Assembly (NCBI RefSeq): GCF_001507435.1
Contig: NZ_LMWH01000252.1
Span: 1 to 55,655, forward strand
Direction of reading: 5' to 3'
Origin: Streptomyces sp. NRRL F-5122
GTDB taxonomy: Bacteria > Actinomycetota > Actinomycetes > Streptomycetales > Streptomycetaceae
DNA length: 55,655 bases
Part shown: in pieces, positions 7,971-16,322 of the stretch
Layout of the letters: every line of letters begins with the position of its first letter
How positions within the stretch are numbered: the stretch's first letter is position 1
Program-made: the position numbers and the translations under genes
The notes under the pieces: generated by a model
Seen by the model: the letters and a program-made list of their open reading frames with translations, nothing else
What the model was told of the DNA's origin: nothing
Database searches by the model: none

Positions 7971-8612
7971 GACGTGACCGCCCTTCCCCACGACTTGTTT
8001 CCGAACAGGCCGAAACGTATCGCTCGGACGGAACTCCGCGAACGGCGGTCGCCGCGCATGGTGCGCTGCGCGAAGGGGGCAGCGAGAAACGGCAAGCGCC
8101 GGAAGCGGAAGAGCGTCCGGCCAACGCGTCCCGGGCGGTGGCTCTCCGGCCGGCCTGCTCATCGTCCGACCGTGGCGGCCCGCGTCATGGCGCCATTCGA
8201 ACGAGCCCGCCCTCCGCGGGGCCGGCGGAAGGAAAGTCGCGAATAAGCCCGGCCCTCCTCCATTCACCGGCTCGTCCGCGAGTGAAAGAACTCCCGAGAA
8301 AATAATTGCGGGGGCATTGTCGATAATCGGTGTGACCACTGCGGTCATACCCTCTTTTTCGTTTTGATAATTCCCTCCCCCGTCGCTCCCCACTTAGCGT
8401 TGTGTGCCAGATAAGACAACGGCGACGCGAAGGGAGTGGACGATGGCGGAACGCCTCGCCACCGGGCCGCTCGACGGTATGCCGCTGCACGACCCGTCGG
8501 CGCCTCCCGGCCGATCCGGTTCGTCGCGCCGCCGTTCGCGGCCGTCCGGCGCGCCCCCTCGGCGCCATGGCCCGTTCTCCCCTCCCGCCACAACACGCCC
8601 CCAGGAGCCCCC
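7971..8612. other. Gene-free divergent interval
   Basis: About 640 bases between the FG-GAP lipoprotein and the enoyl-CoA hydratase gene. The segment 8280-8410 is clearly AT-richer than the window and is the likely promoter zone. An ATG at 8443 has a good ribosome site (GAAGGGAG), but the frame behind it is not convincing and runs into the hydratase gene out of frame. I recognise nothing else here. Confidence 0.5.
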
Positions 8613-9284
8613 ATGCCTGCTCTCGACCGCCAGGACAACGTCTTCGTGCTCGACATCGGAGACGGTGAGAACCGCTTCCACCCCGACTGGATCGCGTCGG
8701 TCAACGCCGCCCTGGACGAAGTGGAGCAGGCGGAAGGGCCGCGGGCCCTGGTGACCGCGGCGACGGGCAAGTTCTTCTCCAACGGTCTGGATCTGGAATG
8801 GCTGTCCGCCCATGGCGAGCAGCAGCAGGACTACCGCACCTCGGTCCACAAGCTCTTCGCCCGTGTGCTGGCCCTGCCGATGATCACGGTGGCCGCCCTG
8901 CAGGGTCACACCTTCGCCGCAGGCGCCATGCTGTCCCTTGCGCACGACTTCCGCGTCATGCGCGCCGACCGCGGCTTCTGGTGCCTGCCCGAGGCCGACA
9001 TCAACATCCCGTTCACACCCGGCATGTGCGCCCTGATCCAGTCCCGGCTGGCACCGCGGACCGCGCACGAGGCCATGGTCACCGCGCGCCGCTACGGCGG
9101 GTCGGACGCCGCGGCCGCGGGCATCGTCGACCAGGCGGTCGCCGAGGACGCGGTGCGTACCACGGCCGTGGGGATCGCCCAGGCGCAGCTGAGCAAGGCC
9201 GGCGACACACTCGGCACCATCAAGGCGCGCATGTACGAACCCGTCCTGGAGACCCTGCGCGGCACGGCCGGCCCTCGCGACTGA
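8613..9284 (+). CDS. Enoyl-CoA hydratase/isomerase family protein
   Basis: A 223-residue crotonase-fold protein. The features are ALVTAATGKFFSNGLDLEWL (first oxyanion-hole strand and CoA-binding loop), VAALQGHTFAAGAMLSLAHDFRVM (second oxyanion-hole NH), and the C-terminal part RRYGGSDAAAAGIVDQAV. Position 1 of the classical catalytic glutamate pair is not obvious, so it may act as a Delta3-Delta2-enoyl-CoA isomerase or another crotonase rather than a hydratase. CAGGAG precedes the ATG at 8613. It has no operon partner. A hairpin terminator follows. Confidence 0.85.
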   Translation: MPALDRQDNVFVLDIGDGENRFHPDWIASVNAALDEVEQAEGPRALVTAATGKFFSNGLDLEWLSAHGEQQQDYRTSVHKLFARVLALPMITVAALQGHTFAAGAMLSLAHDFRVMRADRGFWCLPEADINIPFTPGMCALIQSRLAPRTAHEAMVTARRYGGSDAAAAGIVDQAVAEDAVRTTAVGIAQAQLSKAGDTLGTIKARMYEPVLETLRGTAGPRD

Positions 9285-9300
9285 CCCCGTCGCTGATCGA

Positions 9301-9341
9301 CGGAGGGCCGGACCCCACTGCGGCGGGGGCCCGGCCCTCCG
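9301..9341 (+). terminator. Hairpin terminator after the enoyl-CoA hydratase gene
   Basis: The 11-base arms CGGAGGGCCGG and CCGGCCCTCCG flank a 19-base loop 16 bases behind the stop codon. No T tract follows, which is common in high-G+C actinomycetes. Confidence 0.6.
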
Positions 9342-9472
9342 GTCGCGCCGTCCGTGCGCACCCGGGACCGCCGCACCGTCACCGGAGTCCCGCAAGCAGG
9401 CCGGTCGCGCCGCTTCCTCCGCCACGGGACACCCATCGCCGAGCCCTATCGGGACGCCGGCACCCGCTTTAG

Positions 9473-9513
9473 TTGACTCGTCAAGGAAATTCGGAGATGA
9501 TTGACGTATCAAT
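9473..9513. promoter_or_regulatory. Two palindromic operator-like sites before the LLM oxidoreductase operon
   Basis: TTGACTCGTCAA (9473-9484) and ATTGACGTATCAAT (9500-9513) are two inverted repeats sharing the half-site TTGA/TCAA, with centres 28 bases apart. They lie 48-88 bases before the first start codon in an AT-rich patch. The arrangement suits a MarR/TetR-size dimer binding twice. The regulator is not identified. Confidence 0.5.
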
Positions 9514-9560
9514 TAACTGCACCGTGCCACTACGGCCGGGGAGCGCAGCAGGAGGAGTCC

Positions 9561-10610
9561 ATGACAGCCCAAGGCTTCGAACTGGGCCTCAACTCGTTCG
9601 GGGAGGTCGCGACCGATGTCCGCGGCACCCTGAGCGACGCCGAGACGGTTCGCCTGATCGTCGAGGAAGCCAAGCTCGCCGAATCCGTGGGGCTCGACGT
9701 GTTCAGCGTCGGCGAGCACTACCGCCGCGGCCACAACGACAGCGCCACCCCGGTCCTGCTCGCCGCGATCGCCACCGCGACGGAGCGGATCCGGCTCGGC
9801 ACCTCGGTGACCGTGCTGAGCACGAACGATCCGGTGCGGCTTTACCACGAGTTCTCCACGCTGGACGCCGTCTCGAACGGGCGCGCCCAGCTCGTGCTCG
9901 GGCGGGCGTCGGCCACGGACTCGTTCCCGCTGTTCGGCTACAACCTCGCCGACTACGACGAGCTGTTCGAGGAGAAGCTCGACCTGTTCATGCGTCTCCA
10001 GCGCGAGGAGACGGTGACCTGGTCGGGGAGGTTCCGGCCGCCGCTCGTCGAGCAACAGCTGCACCCCCGGATGCCGCCCGGCGGCATCCCGACCTGGATC
10101 GGTGTGGGGGGCAGCCCGAACTCCGTGGTGCGCGCGGCCCGTTACGACCTGCCGCTCATGCTGGCCATCATCGGCGGGCGCCCTCAGCGCTTCGCCGGCC
10201 ACGTCGAGCTCTACCACCGCACACTCGAGCAGCTCGGACACCCGGAGCGGCCGGTAGCCCAGCACTCGCTGGGGATGGTCGCGGAGACCGACGAGGAGGC
10301 GCTCGAGACCTGGTGGAAGTACTGGCAGCCGCTGGTGGCCCAACTCGCCGAGGAACGCGGGTTCTACAAGCCGACCCGTGAGCGCTACCTGCAGGAGGTC
10401 GATTCGGGCGCACTCTTCGTCGGCTCGCCCGAGACCGTCGCCCGCAAGATCGCAACGATGGCACGCGACCTGCGTCTGAGCCGTTTCGACCTCAAGTACG
10501 ACGTCCTGAACCTGCCCCGCGAAGCCCGGGCCCGCACCATCGAGCTGCTGGGACGCGAAGTAGCCCCGCGGGTGAAGCAACTGCTCACGAAGGAGCCCAC
10601 CCATGTCTGA
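9561..10610 (+). CDS. LLM class (luciferase-like) flavin/F420-dependent oxidoreductase 1
   Basis: A 349-residue bacterial-luciferase-like TIM-barrel monooxygenase. FELGLNSFGEV at the N-terminus, VFSVGEHYRRGH, ERIRLGTSVTVLSTNDPVRLYHEFSTLDAVSNGRAQLVLGRAS and [12 protein letters not shown] match the LLM family core. Substrate is unknown. Members use FMNH2 or F420H2. The start is ATG at 9561 with the near-perfect ribosome site AGGAGG. It overlaps its own paralogue by 8 bases at the 3' end, and the F420-reductase-like gene that follows hints that it may use reduced F420. Confidence 0.88.
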   Translation: MTAQGFELGLNSFGEVATDVRGTLSDAETVRLIVEEAKLAESVGLDVFSVGEHYRRGHNDSATPVLLAAIATATERIRLGTSVTVLSTNDPVRLYHEFSTLDAVSNGRAQLVLGRASATDSFPLFGYNLADYDELFEEKLDLFMRLQREETVTWSGRFRPPLVEQQLHPRMPPGGIPTWIGVGGSPNSVVRAARYDLPLMLAIIGGRPQRFAGHVELYHRTLEQLGHPERPVAQHSLGMVAETDEEALETWWKYWQPLVAQLAEERGFYKPTRERYLQEVDSGALFVGSPETVARKIATMARDLRLSRFDLKYDVLNLPREARARTIELLGREVAPRVKQLLTKEPTHV

Positions 10611-11634
10611 TCTCGTTTTCGGTCTGGACACGTTCGGCGATGTGCCGACGGACGACACCGGCAGCCCGGTGTCCTACGCGCGTGCCATCCGGCAGGTCGT
10701 CGAGGAGGCCGTCCTCGCGGAGGAGACCGGCGTCGACGTCATCGCCCTCGGAGAGCACCACCGACCGGAGTATGCGATCTCCAGTCCGGAGACCGTGCTC
10801 GCCGGCATCGCCACGCGGACCGAACGCATCCGGCTGGCTTCCGGCGTGACCGTGCTGAGCTCCGACGACCCGGTTCGCGTCTTCCAGCGCTTCTCCACCG
10901 TGGACGCGCTCTCCGACGGCCGGGCCGAGGTCATCCTCGGACGCGGCTCCTTCACTGAGTCGTTCCCCCTCTTCGGGTACGACCTGAGCGACTACGACGT
11001 GCTGTTCGAAGAGAAGATCGAGCTGTTCGCCAAGCTGCTCGAGGAGAAGCCCGTCACCTGGAGCGGGACCAAGCGCGCCGCGCTCGACAACGCCGACGTC
11101 TTCCCCAAGACCGAGTCCGGGCACCTGACCACCTGGGTCGGGGTCGGCGGTTCGCCCCAGTCGGTCGTCCGCACCGCGCATTACGGCTTCCCGCTGATGA
11201 TCGCCATCATCGGCGGCAACCCGGAGCGGTTCGCCCCCTATATCGACCTCTACCAGCGCGCCACCGACAAGTTCGGTACGACCGCCCACCCGGTCGGGAT
11301 GCATTCGCCGGGCTTCATCGCCGACACGGACGAGGAGGCCCGCGAACTGCACTGGCCGTACTACCGGGTCATCCGTGACCGTATCGGCGCGCTGCGGGGA
11401 TGGCCGGCGATCCGCAGGCAGGAGTACGACGCCGAGATCGAGCACGGCTCCCTCTACGTCGGCTCCCCCGAGACGGTCGCCCGCAAGATGGCCGACGCCG
11501 TCAAGGCACTCGGCGTCGGCCGGTTCGACCTCATCTACACCTCGGGAACGCAGCCCGTCAGCGCCCGTCTGCGCGCCGTCGAGCTGTACGGCAGCAAGGT
11601 GATCCCGATGGTCCGCGACATACTGGCAGGCTGA
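10603..11634 (+). CDS. LLM class flavin/F420-dependent oxidoreductase 2
   Basis: A 343-residue paralogue of the preceding protein. It has the same ordered motifs: [79 protein letters not shown], and [15 protein letters not shown] near the C-terminus. The ATG lies inside the end of the upstream gene (ATGTCTGA), so both are translated from one mRNA. The pair looks like an old tandem duplication that diverged, or a heterodimer as in LuxA/LuxB. The substrate is unknown. Confidence 0.88.
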   Translation: MSDLVFGLDTFGDVPTDDTGSPVSYARAIRQVVEEAVLAEETGVDVIALGEHHRPEYAISSPETVLAGIATRTERIRLASGVTVLSSDDPVRVFQRFSTVDALSDGRAEVILGRGSFTESFPLFGYDLSDYDVLFEEKIELFAKLLEEKPVTWSGTKRAALDNADVFPKTESGHLTTWVGVGGSPQSVVRTAHYGFPLMIAIIGGNPERFAPYIDLYQRATDKFGTTAHPVGMHSPGFIADTDEEARELHWPYYRVIRDRIGALRGWPAIRRQEYDAEIEHGSLYVGSPETVARKMADAVKALGVGRFDLIYTSGTQPVSARLRAVELYGSKVIPMVRDILAG

Positions 11635-11653
11635 CGCCGTGAACGGAGAAGAC

Positions 11654-12370
11654 ATGGACACCACCGCCGTGCGCACCGTCGGCATCCTGGGTGCGGGGAA
11701 GGTCGGGACCGTACTGGCCCGCCTCGCCGTCGCGGCCGGCCATCGTGTGCTCATCGCCGGATCGGGCGACCCCGAAAAGATCGCGCTCACCGTCGAAGTC
11801 CTCGCGCCCGGCGCCGTCCCCGTGACCGCCGAACAGGCCGCGGCGAAGGCGGACGTGGTCGTCCTGGCGCTGCCGCTCGGGAAGTACCGGAGCATTCCCG
11901 CCGAGGCCCTGCGGGGCAAGCTCGTCGTCGACGCGATGAACTACTGGTGGGAGGTCGACGGCATCCGCGAGGACCTCACCGACCCGCTGACCTCCTCCAG
12001 CGAGATCGTGCAGGCGTATCTGGCCGGAGCGCGTGTGATCAAGGCGTTCAACCACATGGGGTACCACGACCTCGAGGACGAGGCGCGGCCTGCGGGAGCA
12101 CCGGGACGCAAGGCGATCGCGATCGCCGGCGAGGGGCCGGACGACCTCGCGACCGTTGCGCGCCTCGTCGACGCCCTCGGCTTCGACCCCGTCGTCGCCG
12201 GCCCTCTGGCCGAAGGCGTACGACTCGAACCGGGCACCGAGCCCTTCGGCGCCGATGTCGGCGCCGAGGAACTGCGGGGGATGCTCGACCGCTTCCCGGA
12301 GTCGGAGCGGGGGCGAACCGTACTCAGCGCACGGGCGGCCGCCGCGGCGTCGGCCGAGACCGCCGCCTGA
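11654..12370 (+). CDS. NADPH-dependent F420 reductase-like / NAD(P)-binding protein
   Basis: A 238-residue Rossmann-fold protein related to F420:NADP oxidoreductase (NADP_Rossmann, F420_oxidored family). The start [33 protein letters not shown] is a GxGxxG dinucleotide site. [26 protein letters not shown] and [19 protein letters not shown] follow the family order. It would regenerate F420H2 or transfer hydride between NADPH and a deazaflavin or flavin. GGAGAAGAC precedes the ATG at 11654. A GTG at 11639 is less likely. It follows the two LLM genes by 19 bases and may supply their reductant. Confidence 0.8.
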   Translation: MDTTAVRTVGILGAGKVGTVLARLAVAAGHRVLIAGSGDPEKIALTVEVLAPGAVPVTAEQAAAKADVVVLALPLGKYRSIPAEALRGKLVVDAMNYWWEVDGIREDLTDPLTSSSEIVQAYLAGARVIKAFNHMGYHDLEDEARPAGAPGRKAIAIAGEGPDDLATVARLVDALGFDPVVAGPLAEGVRLEPGTEPFGADVGAEELRGMLDRFPESERGRTVLSARAAAAASAETAA

Positions 12371-12426
12371 CCCTCGCCGACGCCAGGCCGGGGGCCCGCT
12401 CGGCACACCTCCGACGACGAGGTCGC

Positions 12427-12452
12427 ACGGCCCGGCGTCACGTCCGGGCCGT
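12427..12452 (+). terminator. Hairpin terminator after the LLM operon
   Basis: ACGGCCCGG and CCGGGCCGT form a perfect 9-base stem with an 8-base loop, 57 bases behind the last gene. There is no T tract. Confidence 0.55.
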
Positions 12453-12545
12453 CCGGGATCGCCGGTTCGCCGAAGGTCTGTCACACCGGGACCCCCCACA
12501 CCGTCAGGTCATCGGGAGAGTTCGCCTCTGACGAGGGAGTCCGCG

Positions 12546-12910
12546 ATGACCGACGCCGCCTTTGTTGGTACATCGGCGCCGTCACCGTACCGACCCTGGT
12601 CGCCGTGGTGATGCTCGTCCTGCACGCGCGCCGGGCGCACAGTGCCGTCCTGCGTCCGTCGGTCGTCGCACTCGTTCTGCTGCTCCTGGCCCTGCTCGTC
12701 ACCCTCGTGGTCAACGGCCCCGTCAACGTCCAGGAGTCGGACTGGAACGCGCTCACGCCGCCCGCCGACTGGGCGCGCGTCCGCGACCGTTGGCAGATCG
12801 CCCACGCCGTACGGACCGTGGCGATCGTCCTGGCACTCGGCTTCCTCGGGGTGGCGGTCCCGGACCGCCCTGTCCCTGTTTCGTCCGGCCACGGCGGCGC
12901 CGGGACCTGA
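12546..12910 (+). pseudogene. DUF1772 (anthrone oxygenase-like) membrane protein, probably frameshifted
   Basis: An ATG at 12546 with a good ribosome site (AGGGAG) opens a frame that stops after 21 codons. The neighbouring frame continues with WYIGAVTVPTLVAVVMLVL, VALVLLLLALLVTLVVNGPVN and the DUF1772 hallmark W-x5-PPADWxxxRDRWxxxHAVRT up to 12910. In that second frame the first ATG/GTG is at 12605, inside a transmembrane helix, with no ribosome site. The simplest reading is a one- or two-base shift between about 12560 and 12600, natural or from sequencing. The joined protein would have about 120 residues and three membrane helices. Alternatively it is a short intact gene from 12605. Confidence 0.45.
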
Positions 12911-13020
12911 CCCGCGCCTGCTCCGGGCGCGAGGCTCGACGGGCGCAGCACTCCGGGATCCCCGTACGGCCGACCACATCGCGTTTCGAGCGGAGATCCC
13001 CTTCGAGGCCGGTCCGACAG

Positions 13021-13890
13021 TCACCCGCGGAGCGCCTCGATGATCAGTGGCCAGGCGGTCCGGCCCAACCGGGCGTCGGAGTCGGGGGTTCCGCCGTAAA
13101 GATGGTCCGCGGACGGCGGGGCAGGACTCTCGCCGGGGAATCGCGTACGGTGACCGGCGTCGTCCCGACTGATCAACCGCGTCGGTGACCCGGACGAGCG
13201 ACGGCGGGCGGCCAGTTCCTCGGCGTAGGGCAGCGAGGGCCACATCGCGTCGTCGCCCCCGGCCACGAGCAGTATGTCGGCCTCCGTCCTCTCCACCGGG
13301 ATCGCCGTCTCGGCGAGCAGATGGGCGAAGGTCCGTTCACTGTGTTCGTACCATCCGCGGACGGCGACCGGTCCGCCGTGCGGCTCGGGGGGAGTCCAGG
13401 TGTCGTCCATGGGCATGAAGGGCAGTGGCTCTCCCCGCCACGTCCAGGAGGAGCGGTAGGGGCGCGCTCGTCCGTCGCGCCCGGGACCGACGTTGCACCA
13501 GACCCGCGAGGTCGGCGACACCGCGATCACGACGTCCACACGCGGGTCGTGCACCGCGGTGAGCAGAGCGGCCTCGGCTCCCTTGGAGACACCCAGGACG
13601 GCGATGCGCCGTGCGCCCGCCGACCTGAGCACGTCGACGGCGGCGGTGAACGTCTCCAGTGGGATCTCGCAGATACCCGCCGGCTGTCCCGGACCGCCGA
13701 ACCAGCGGATCGCCAGAGCGGTCACCCCGTGCCGCGCGAGGATCCGAGCCCTCTCCCGCTCGACCCGTCCGCTCGAGCCCGCCAGGACCACCACGGCCGC
13801 GTCACCGCCGCCGACCGGTGTGACCAGGAGGCCCTCGCAGGGAGAGGACACCTCGCGCTCATGGACCTCCACACGGACCCCCTCGAACAC
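13021..13890 (-). CDS. Acyl-CoA thioester hydrolase/BAAT C-terminal domain protein
   Basis: A 289-residue alpha/beta hydrolase of the BAAT_C family (bile acid-CoA:amino acid N-acyltransferase/acyl-CoA thioesterase). VVVLAGSSGRVERERARILARHGVTALAIRWFGG is the first strand-helix unit and VLGVSKGAEAALL the nucleophile elbow (Ser102). The acid lies in LLVAGGDDAMWPS, the histidine in DDAGHRTRFPGE. In this family the nucleophile may be Cys or Ser. Here it is Ser, which suggests thioesterase or dienelactone-hydrolase-like activity. The start is GTG at 13890. It stands alone, convergent with the DUF1772 fragment. Confidence 0.85.
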   Translation of the reverse strand: MFEGVRVEVHEREVSSPCEGLLVTPVGGGDAAVVVLAGSSGRVERERARILARHGVTALAIRWFGGPGQPAGICEIPLETFTAAVDVLRSAGARRIAVLGVSKGAEAALLTAVHDPRVDVVIAVSPTSRVWCNVGPGRDGRARPYRSSWTWRGEPLPFMPMDDTWTPPEPHGGPVAVRGWYEHSERTFAHLLAETAIPVERTEADILLVAGGDDAMWPSLPYAEELAARRRSSGSPTRLISRDDAGHRTRFPGESPAPPSADHLYGGTPDSDARLGRTAWPLIIEALRG

Positions 13891-14014
13891 TGTCCCGACA
13901 GGCCGGCCGCCCGGAGCCTACGGCGTCACCGCCGCGGGCGAACACCGGGAACCGGTCGCCACGGCACCGGTCCGACGAGCGCGGGCACACCGAAGTGCCC
14001 CGGGGCGTCCCTGG

Positions 14015-14674
14015 CTACGGCTCGATCAGGCCGACTCGGATGGCGTACCTGGTGAGTTCCAGCCGGTCCTTCATGCCGAGCTTCTCCAGGAGGTTGGCCC
14101 GGTGCCGTTCCACGGTCTTGACGCTGATGACGAGGATGTCGGCGATCTCTTGTGAAGTGTGGCCCTCGGCCACGAGTTTGAGGATCTCCTCCTCGCGGTT
14201 GGTGATCGCCCGCTCCGGGATCGGCTCGCCCTGCCTGGCGCGGTCGAGGTAGTTGCGGACGAGGGCGTTGACGGCGCCGGGGTAGAGGAAGGGCTCGCCG
14301 CGCATGGTGGCGCGGCAGGCTTCGACGAGATCACGGTCGGCGACGGATTTCAGCACGTAGCCGGAGGCCCCTGCGGCCAGGGCCTCGAAGAAGTACTGCT
14401 CGTTGTCGTACATGGTCAGGATCAGGATGCGCAGGTCAGGCTGGATGCGGGCGAGTTCGCGGGCGGCCTGCAGGCCGGTCATGCGGGGCATGGCGACGTC
14501 GAGAATGGCCAGGTCCGGCCGGTGGGTGCGGGCGGCCTCGACGGCTTCCGCGCCGTCACCGGCTTCGGCGACGACCGTGAGGTCGGGTTCGCCTTCGAGG
14601 ATGAGCCGGACTCCCCGGCGGACCAGGTGGTGGTCGTCGGCGAGGAGGATACGGGTCGGGGGCGCCTTGGACAT
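14015..14674 (-). CDS. NarL/FixJ-type response regulator
   Basis: A 219-residue response regulator. The receiver domain has the acidic pair DD (residues 13-14), phospho-acceptor Asp59 in LAILDVAMPRMTGL, the switch residue in LTMYDN and the lysine in GYVLKS. The LuxR-type DNA-binding domain follows: ITNREEEILKLVAEGHTSQEIADILVISVKTVERHRANLLEKLG. It starts 2 bases after the kinase stop, so the two form one operon (kinase first). Targets are unknown. The adjacent ion-transport genes are candidates by position only. Confidence 0.95.
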   Translation of the reverse strand: MSKAPPTRILLADDHHLVRRGVRLILEGEPDLTVVAEAGDGAEAVEAARTHRPDLAILDVAMPRMTGLQAARELARIQPDLRILILTMYDNEQYFFEALAAGASGYVLKSVADRDLVEACRATMRGEPFLYPGAVNALVRNYLDRARQGEPIPERAITNREEEILKLVAEGHTSQEIADILVISVKTVERHRANLLEKLGMKDRLELTRYAIRVGLIEP

Positions 14675-14676
14675 GG

Positions 14677-15624
14677 TCAGTGGCTCCGTCGGTGGGCGGG
14701 CACGGTCAGGCGTACCTCGGTGCCCCCGTCGGGGCCCGGGGCGAGGGTGAGGGTCGCTCCGATGAGCAGGGCGCGTTCCCGCATGCCGCTGATGCCGGCT
14801 CCCTCGGGAGCGCCGTCGATGCCCCGGCCGTCGTCGCGGATGACCAGCTCCACACCGGCCGGGGTGCGCCGGAGACTGAGGTCCACGCGGCGGGCCCCGG
14901 CATGGCGGGCGGCGTTGGTCAGGCTTTCCTGCGCGACTCGGTAGAGCACGAGTTCGACATCCCGGCTCAACGGCGGCAGATCGGTGTCGATGCGATGGCG
15001 TACCGCGAGGCCGGGTCGGGTGAACTCGTTGGCCAGCGCCTTCAGGGCGCTGACCAGGCCGAGGTCCTCCAGGACACCCGGGCGCAGCCGGCGGGCGATG
15101 CGGCGGATCTCGTCCAGGCCGGCGCGGGTGCTCTCCTGCACCCGGTGGAGATCGGCCCCCAGGGCGGGAGGGGCGTGGTCGGCGACGCGTTTGAGTTCGA
15201 GCAGTACGGCCGTGAGGGTCTGGCCGACCTCGTCGTGGAGCTCCTGCGCGATGCGGTGGCGTTCGGCCTCCTGTGCGGACAGGGCTCGAGCGGCGCTGGT
15301 GGCCCGTTCGGTCTCCAGACGGTCGAGCATCGAGTTGAAGGTCGTGATCAGTTCGGCGACCTCGCCGTGACCGGCGACCACCGGGCGGGCGCCCGGGCGC
15401 AGCAGGTCGATGGCGGTCATGGCACGGGTGAGGCGCTGCAGCGGGGCGAGGCCGATGCGCAGCAGGACGGCGTTGGCGACGAGCATCGCGGCCAGTCCTG
15501 CGGTCAGGACGGCCGCCTCGGTGAGCAGGACGGGGCTGGACACGGTGACCGGCCCCAGCAGCAGGGCGGTGGCACAGATGAGTACGACGGCGTTGAGCAG
15601 GAAGATCCGCCAGAACAAGGGCAC
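14677..15624 (-). CDS. Sensor histidine kinase (HisKA_3 type)
   Basis: A 315-residue membrane kinase. Two transmembrane helices lie at the N-terminus (residues ~6-24 and ~32-56) with almost no extracytoplasmic loop, so the signal is probably sensed in or near the membrane. A HAMP-like segment (LAPLQRLTRAMTAIDLL) follows, then the HisKA_3 motif AERHRIAQELHDEVGQ with His130, and the ATPase domain with N-box ESLTNAARHAG and G-box DDGRGIDGAPEGAGISGMRERA. It phosphorylates the response regulator encoded immediately downstream. GTG start. Confidence 0.93.
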   Translation of the reverse strand: MPLFWRIFLLNAVVLICATALLLGPVTVSSPVLLTEAAVLTAGLAAMLVANAVLLRIGLAPLQRLTRAMTAIDLLRPGARPVVAGHGEVAELITTFNSMLDRLETERATSAARALSAQEAERHRIAQELHDEVGQTLTAVLLELKRVADHAPPALGADLHRVQESTRAGLDEIRRIARRLRPGVLEDLGLVSALKALANEFTRPGLAVRHRIDTDLPPLSRDVELVLYRVAQESLTNAARHAGARRVDLSLRRTPAGVELVIRDDGRGIDGAPEGAGISGMRERALLIGATLTLAPGPDGGTEVRLTVPAHRRSH

Positions 15625-15905
15625 CGACTTCGCCTCCGTCCCATCGCCGTCCGTGACGCCATGAGCCCGCCGCGGTGCCGCCCGCCGGCCCGTGGCCCGG
15701 TGCCGTCGATGGGCCTACGGCCGTCATGGCCAGCGTGCGGGGTGCGGTGCGCCGGTGTCCATCGGTGCCGACACCCATTCGGCCGCACATGACATGGGTG
15801 CGGGACGCCCGCGGAAATGGGTGGCGGACCCGATGGTGTCGCTCCCGGCCCCCGTGTGACGGTGGCATGGACCCCCTGACCAGCCGGTCCTCGGAAGGAG
15901 CCACC

Positions 15906-16190
15906 ATGACACGGCCTGACGTCGACCTGCCGCACGCTCTCGACGAGCGGGTGGAGCGAAGGGACCTGCGTGGTGCCCGCGGCCCGGAGACCGCACATCC
16001 GCGGCGGCCGCGGGAGCGCAGGCGCGGCCTGGCCCGGGCGCTGCCGGCACTCGCCGTGGTGATGCTCGTCGTGGGCCTGGTACTGCCGCAGGGCCTGATC
16101 CTGGCCGCGGGTCTGGTCCTGGCGGGGTCGGCCGCGTATCTGTTCGCGCCCCCGCAGGGACCGGCCGCACGCCACCCCCGTCCGCGCTGA
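15906..16190 (+). CDS. Small membrane protein (94 aa)
   Basis: A 94-residue protein with a charged, Arg-rich first half (RRPRERRRGLARALP) and two closely spaced hydrophobic segments (ALAVVMLVVGLVLPQG, LILAAGLVLAGSAAYLF) that form a hairpin in the membrane. ATG at 15906 follows GAAGGAG. The family is not recognised. It is divergent from the kinase gene and 132 bases before the antiporter, so it may belong to the same regulon. Confidence 0.7.
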   Translation: MTRPDVDLPHALDERVERRDLRGARGPETAHPRRPRERRRGLARALPALAVVMLVVGLVLPQGLILAAGLVLAGSAAYLFAPPQGPAARHPRPR

Positions 16191-16322
16191 CGTCCGACGC
16201 CGCACCGGGCGGCCGGCAGTGATCAGCGGAACCGGTTATCCGACAGACCACCAGACCGAGGAGGACCTGTCCGCCCCGTCAGCCCCTGCACCTTCGACCC
16301 TCCGCGCGGAAGCTGGTGACCC

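Noticed and set aside
8443..8754. Open frame with a good ribosome site (GAAGGGAG) before the enoyl-CoA hydratase
   Set aside because: The translation is Pro/Arg/Ser-rich without any domain, and most of it overlaps the clearly coding hydratase frame. It is kept only as part of the gene-free interval description.
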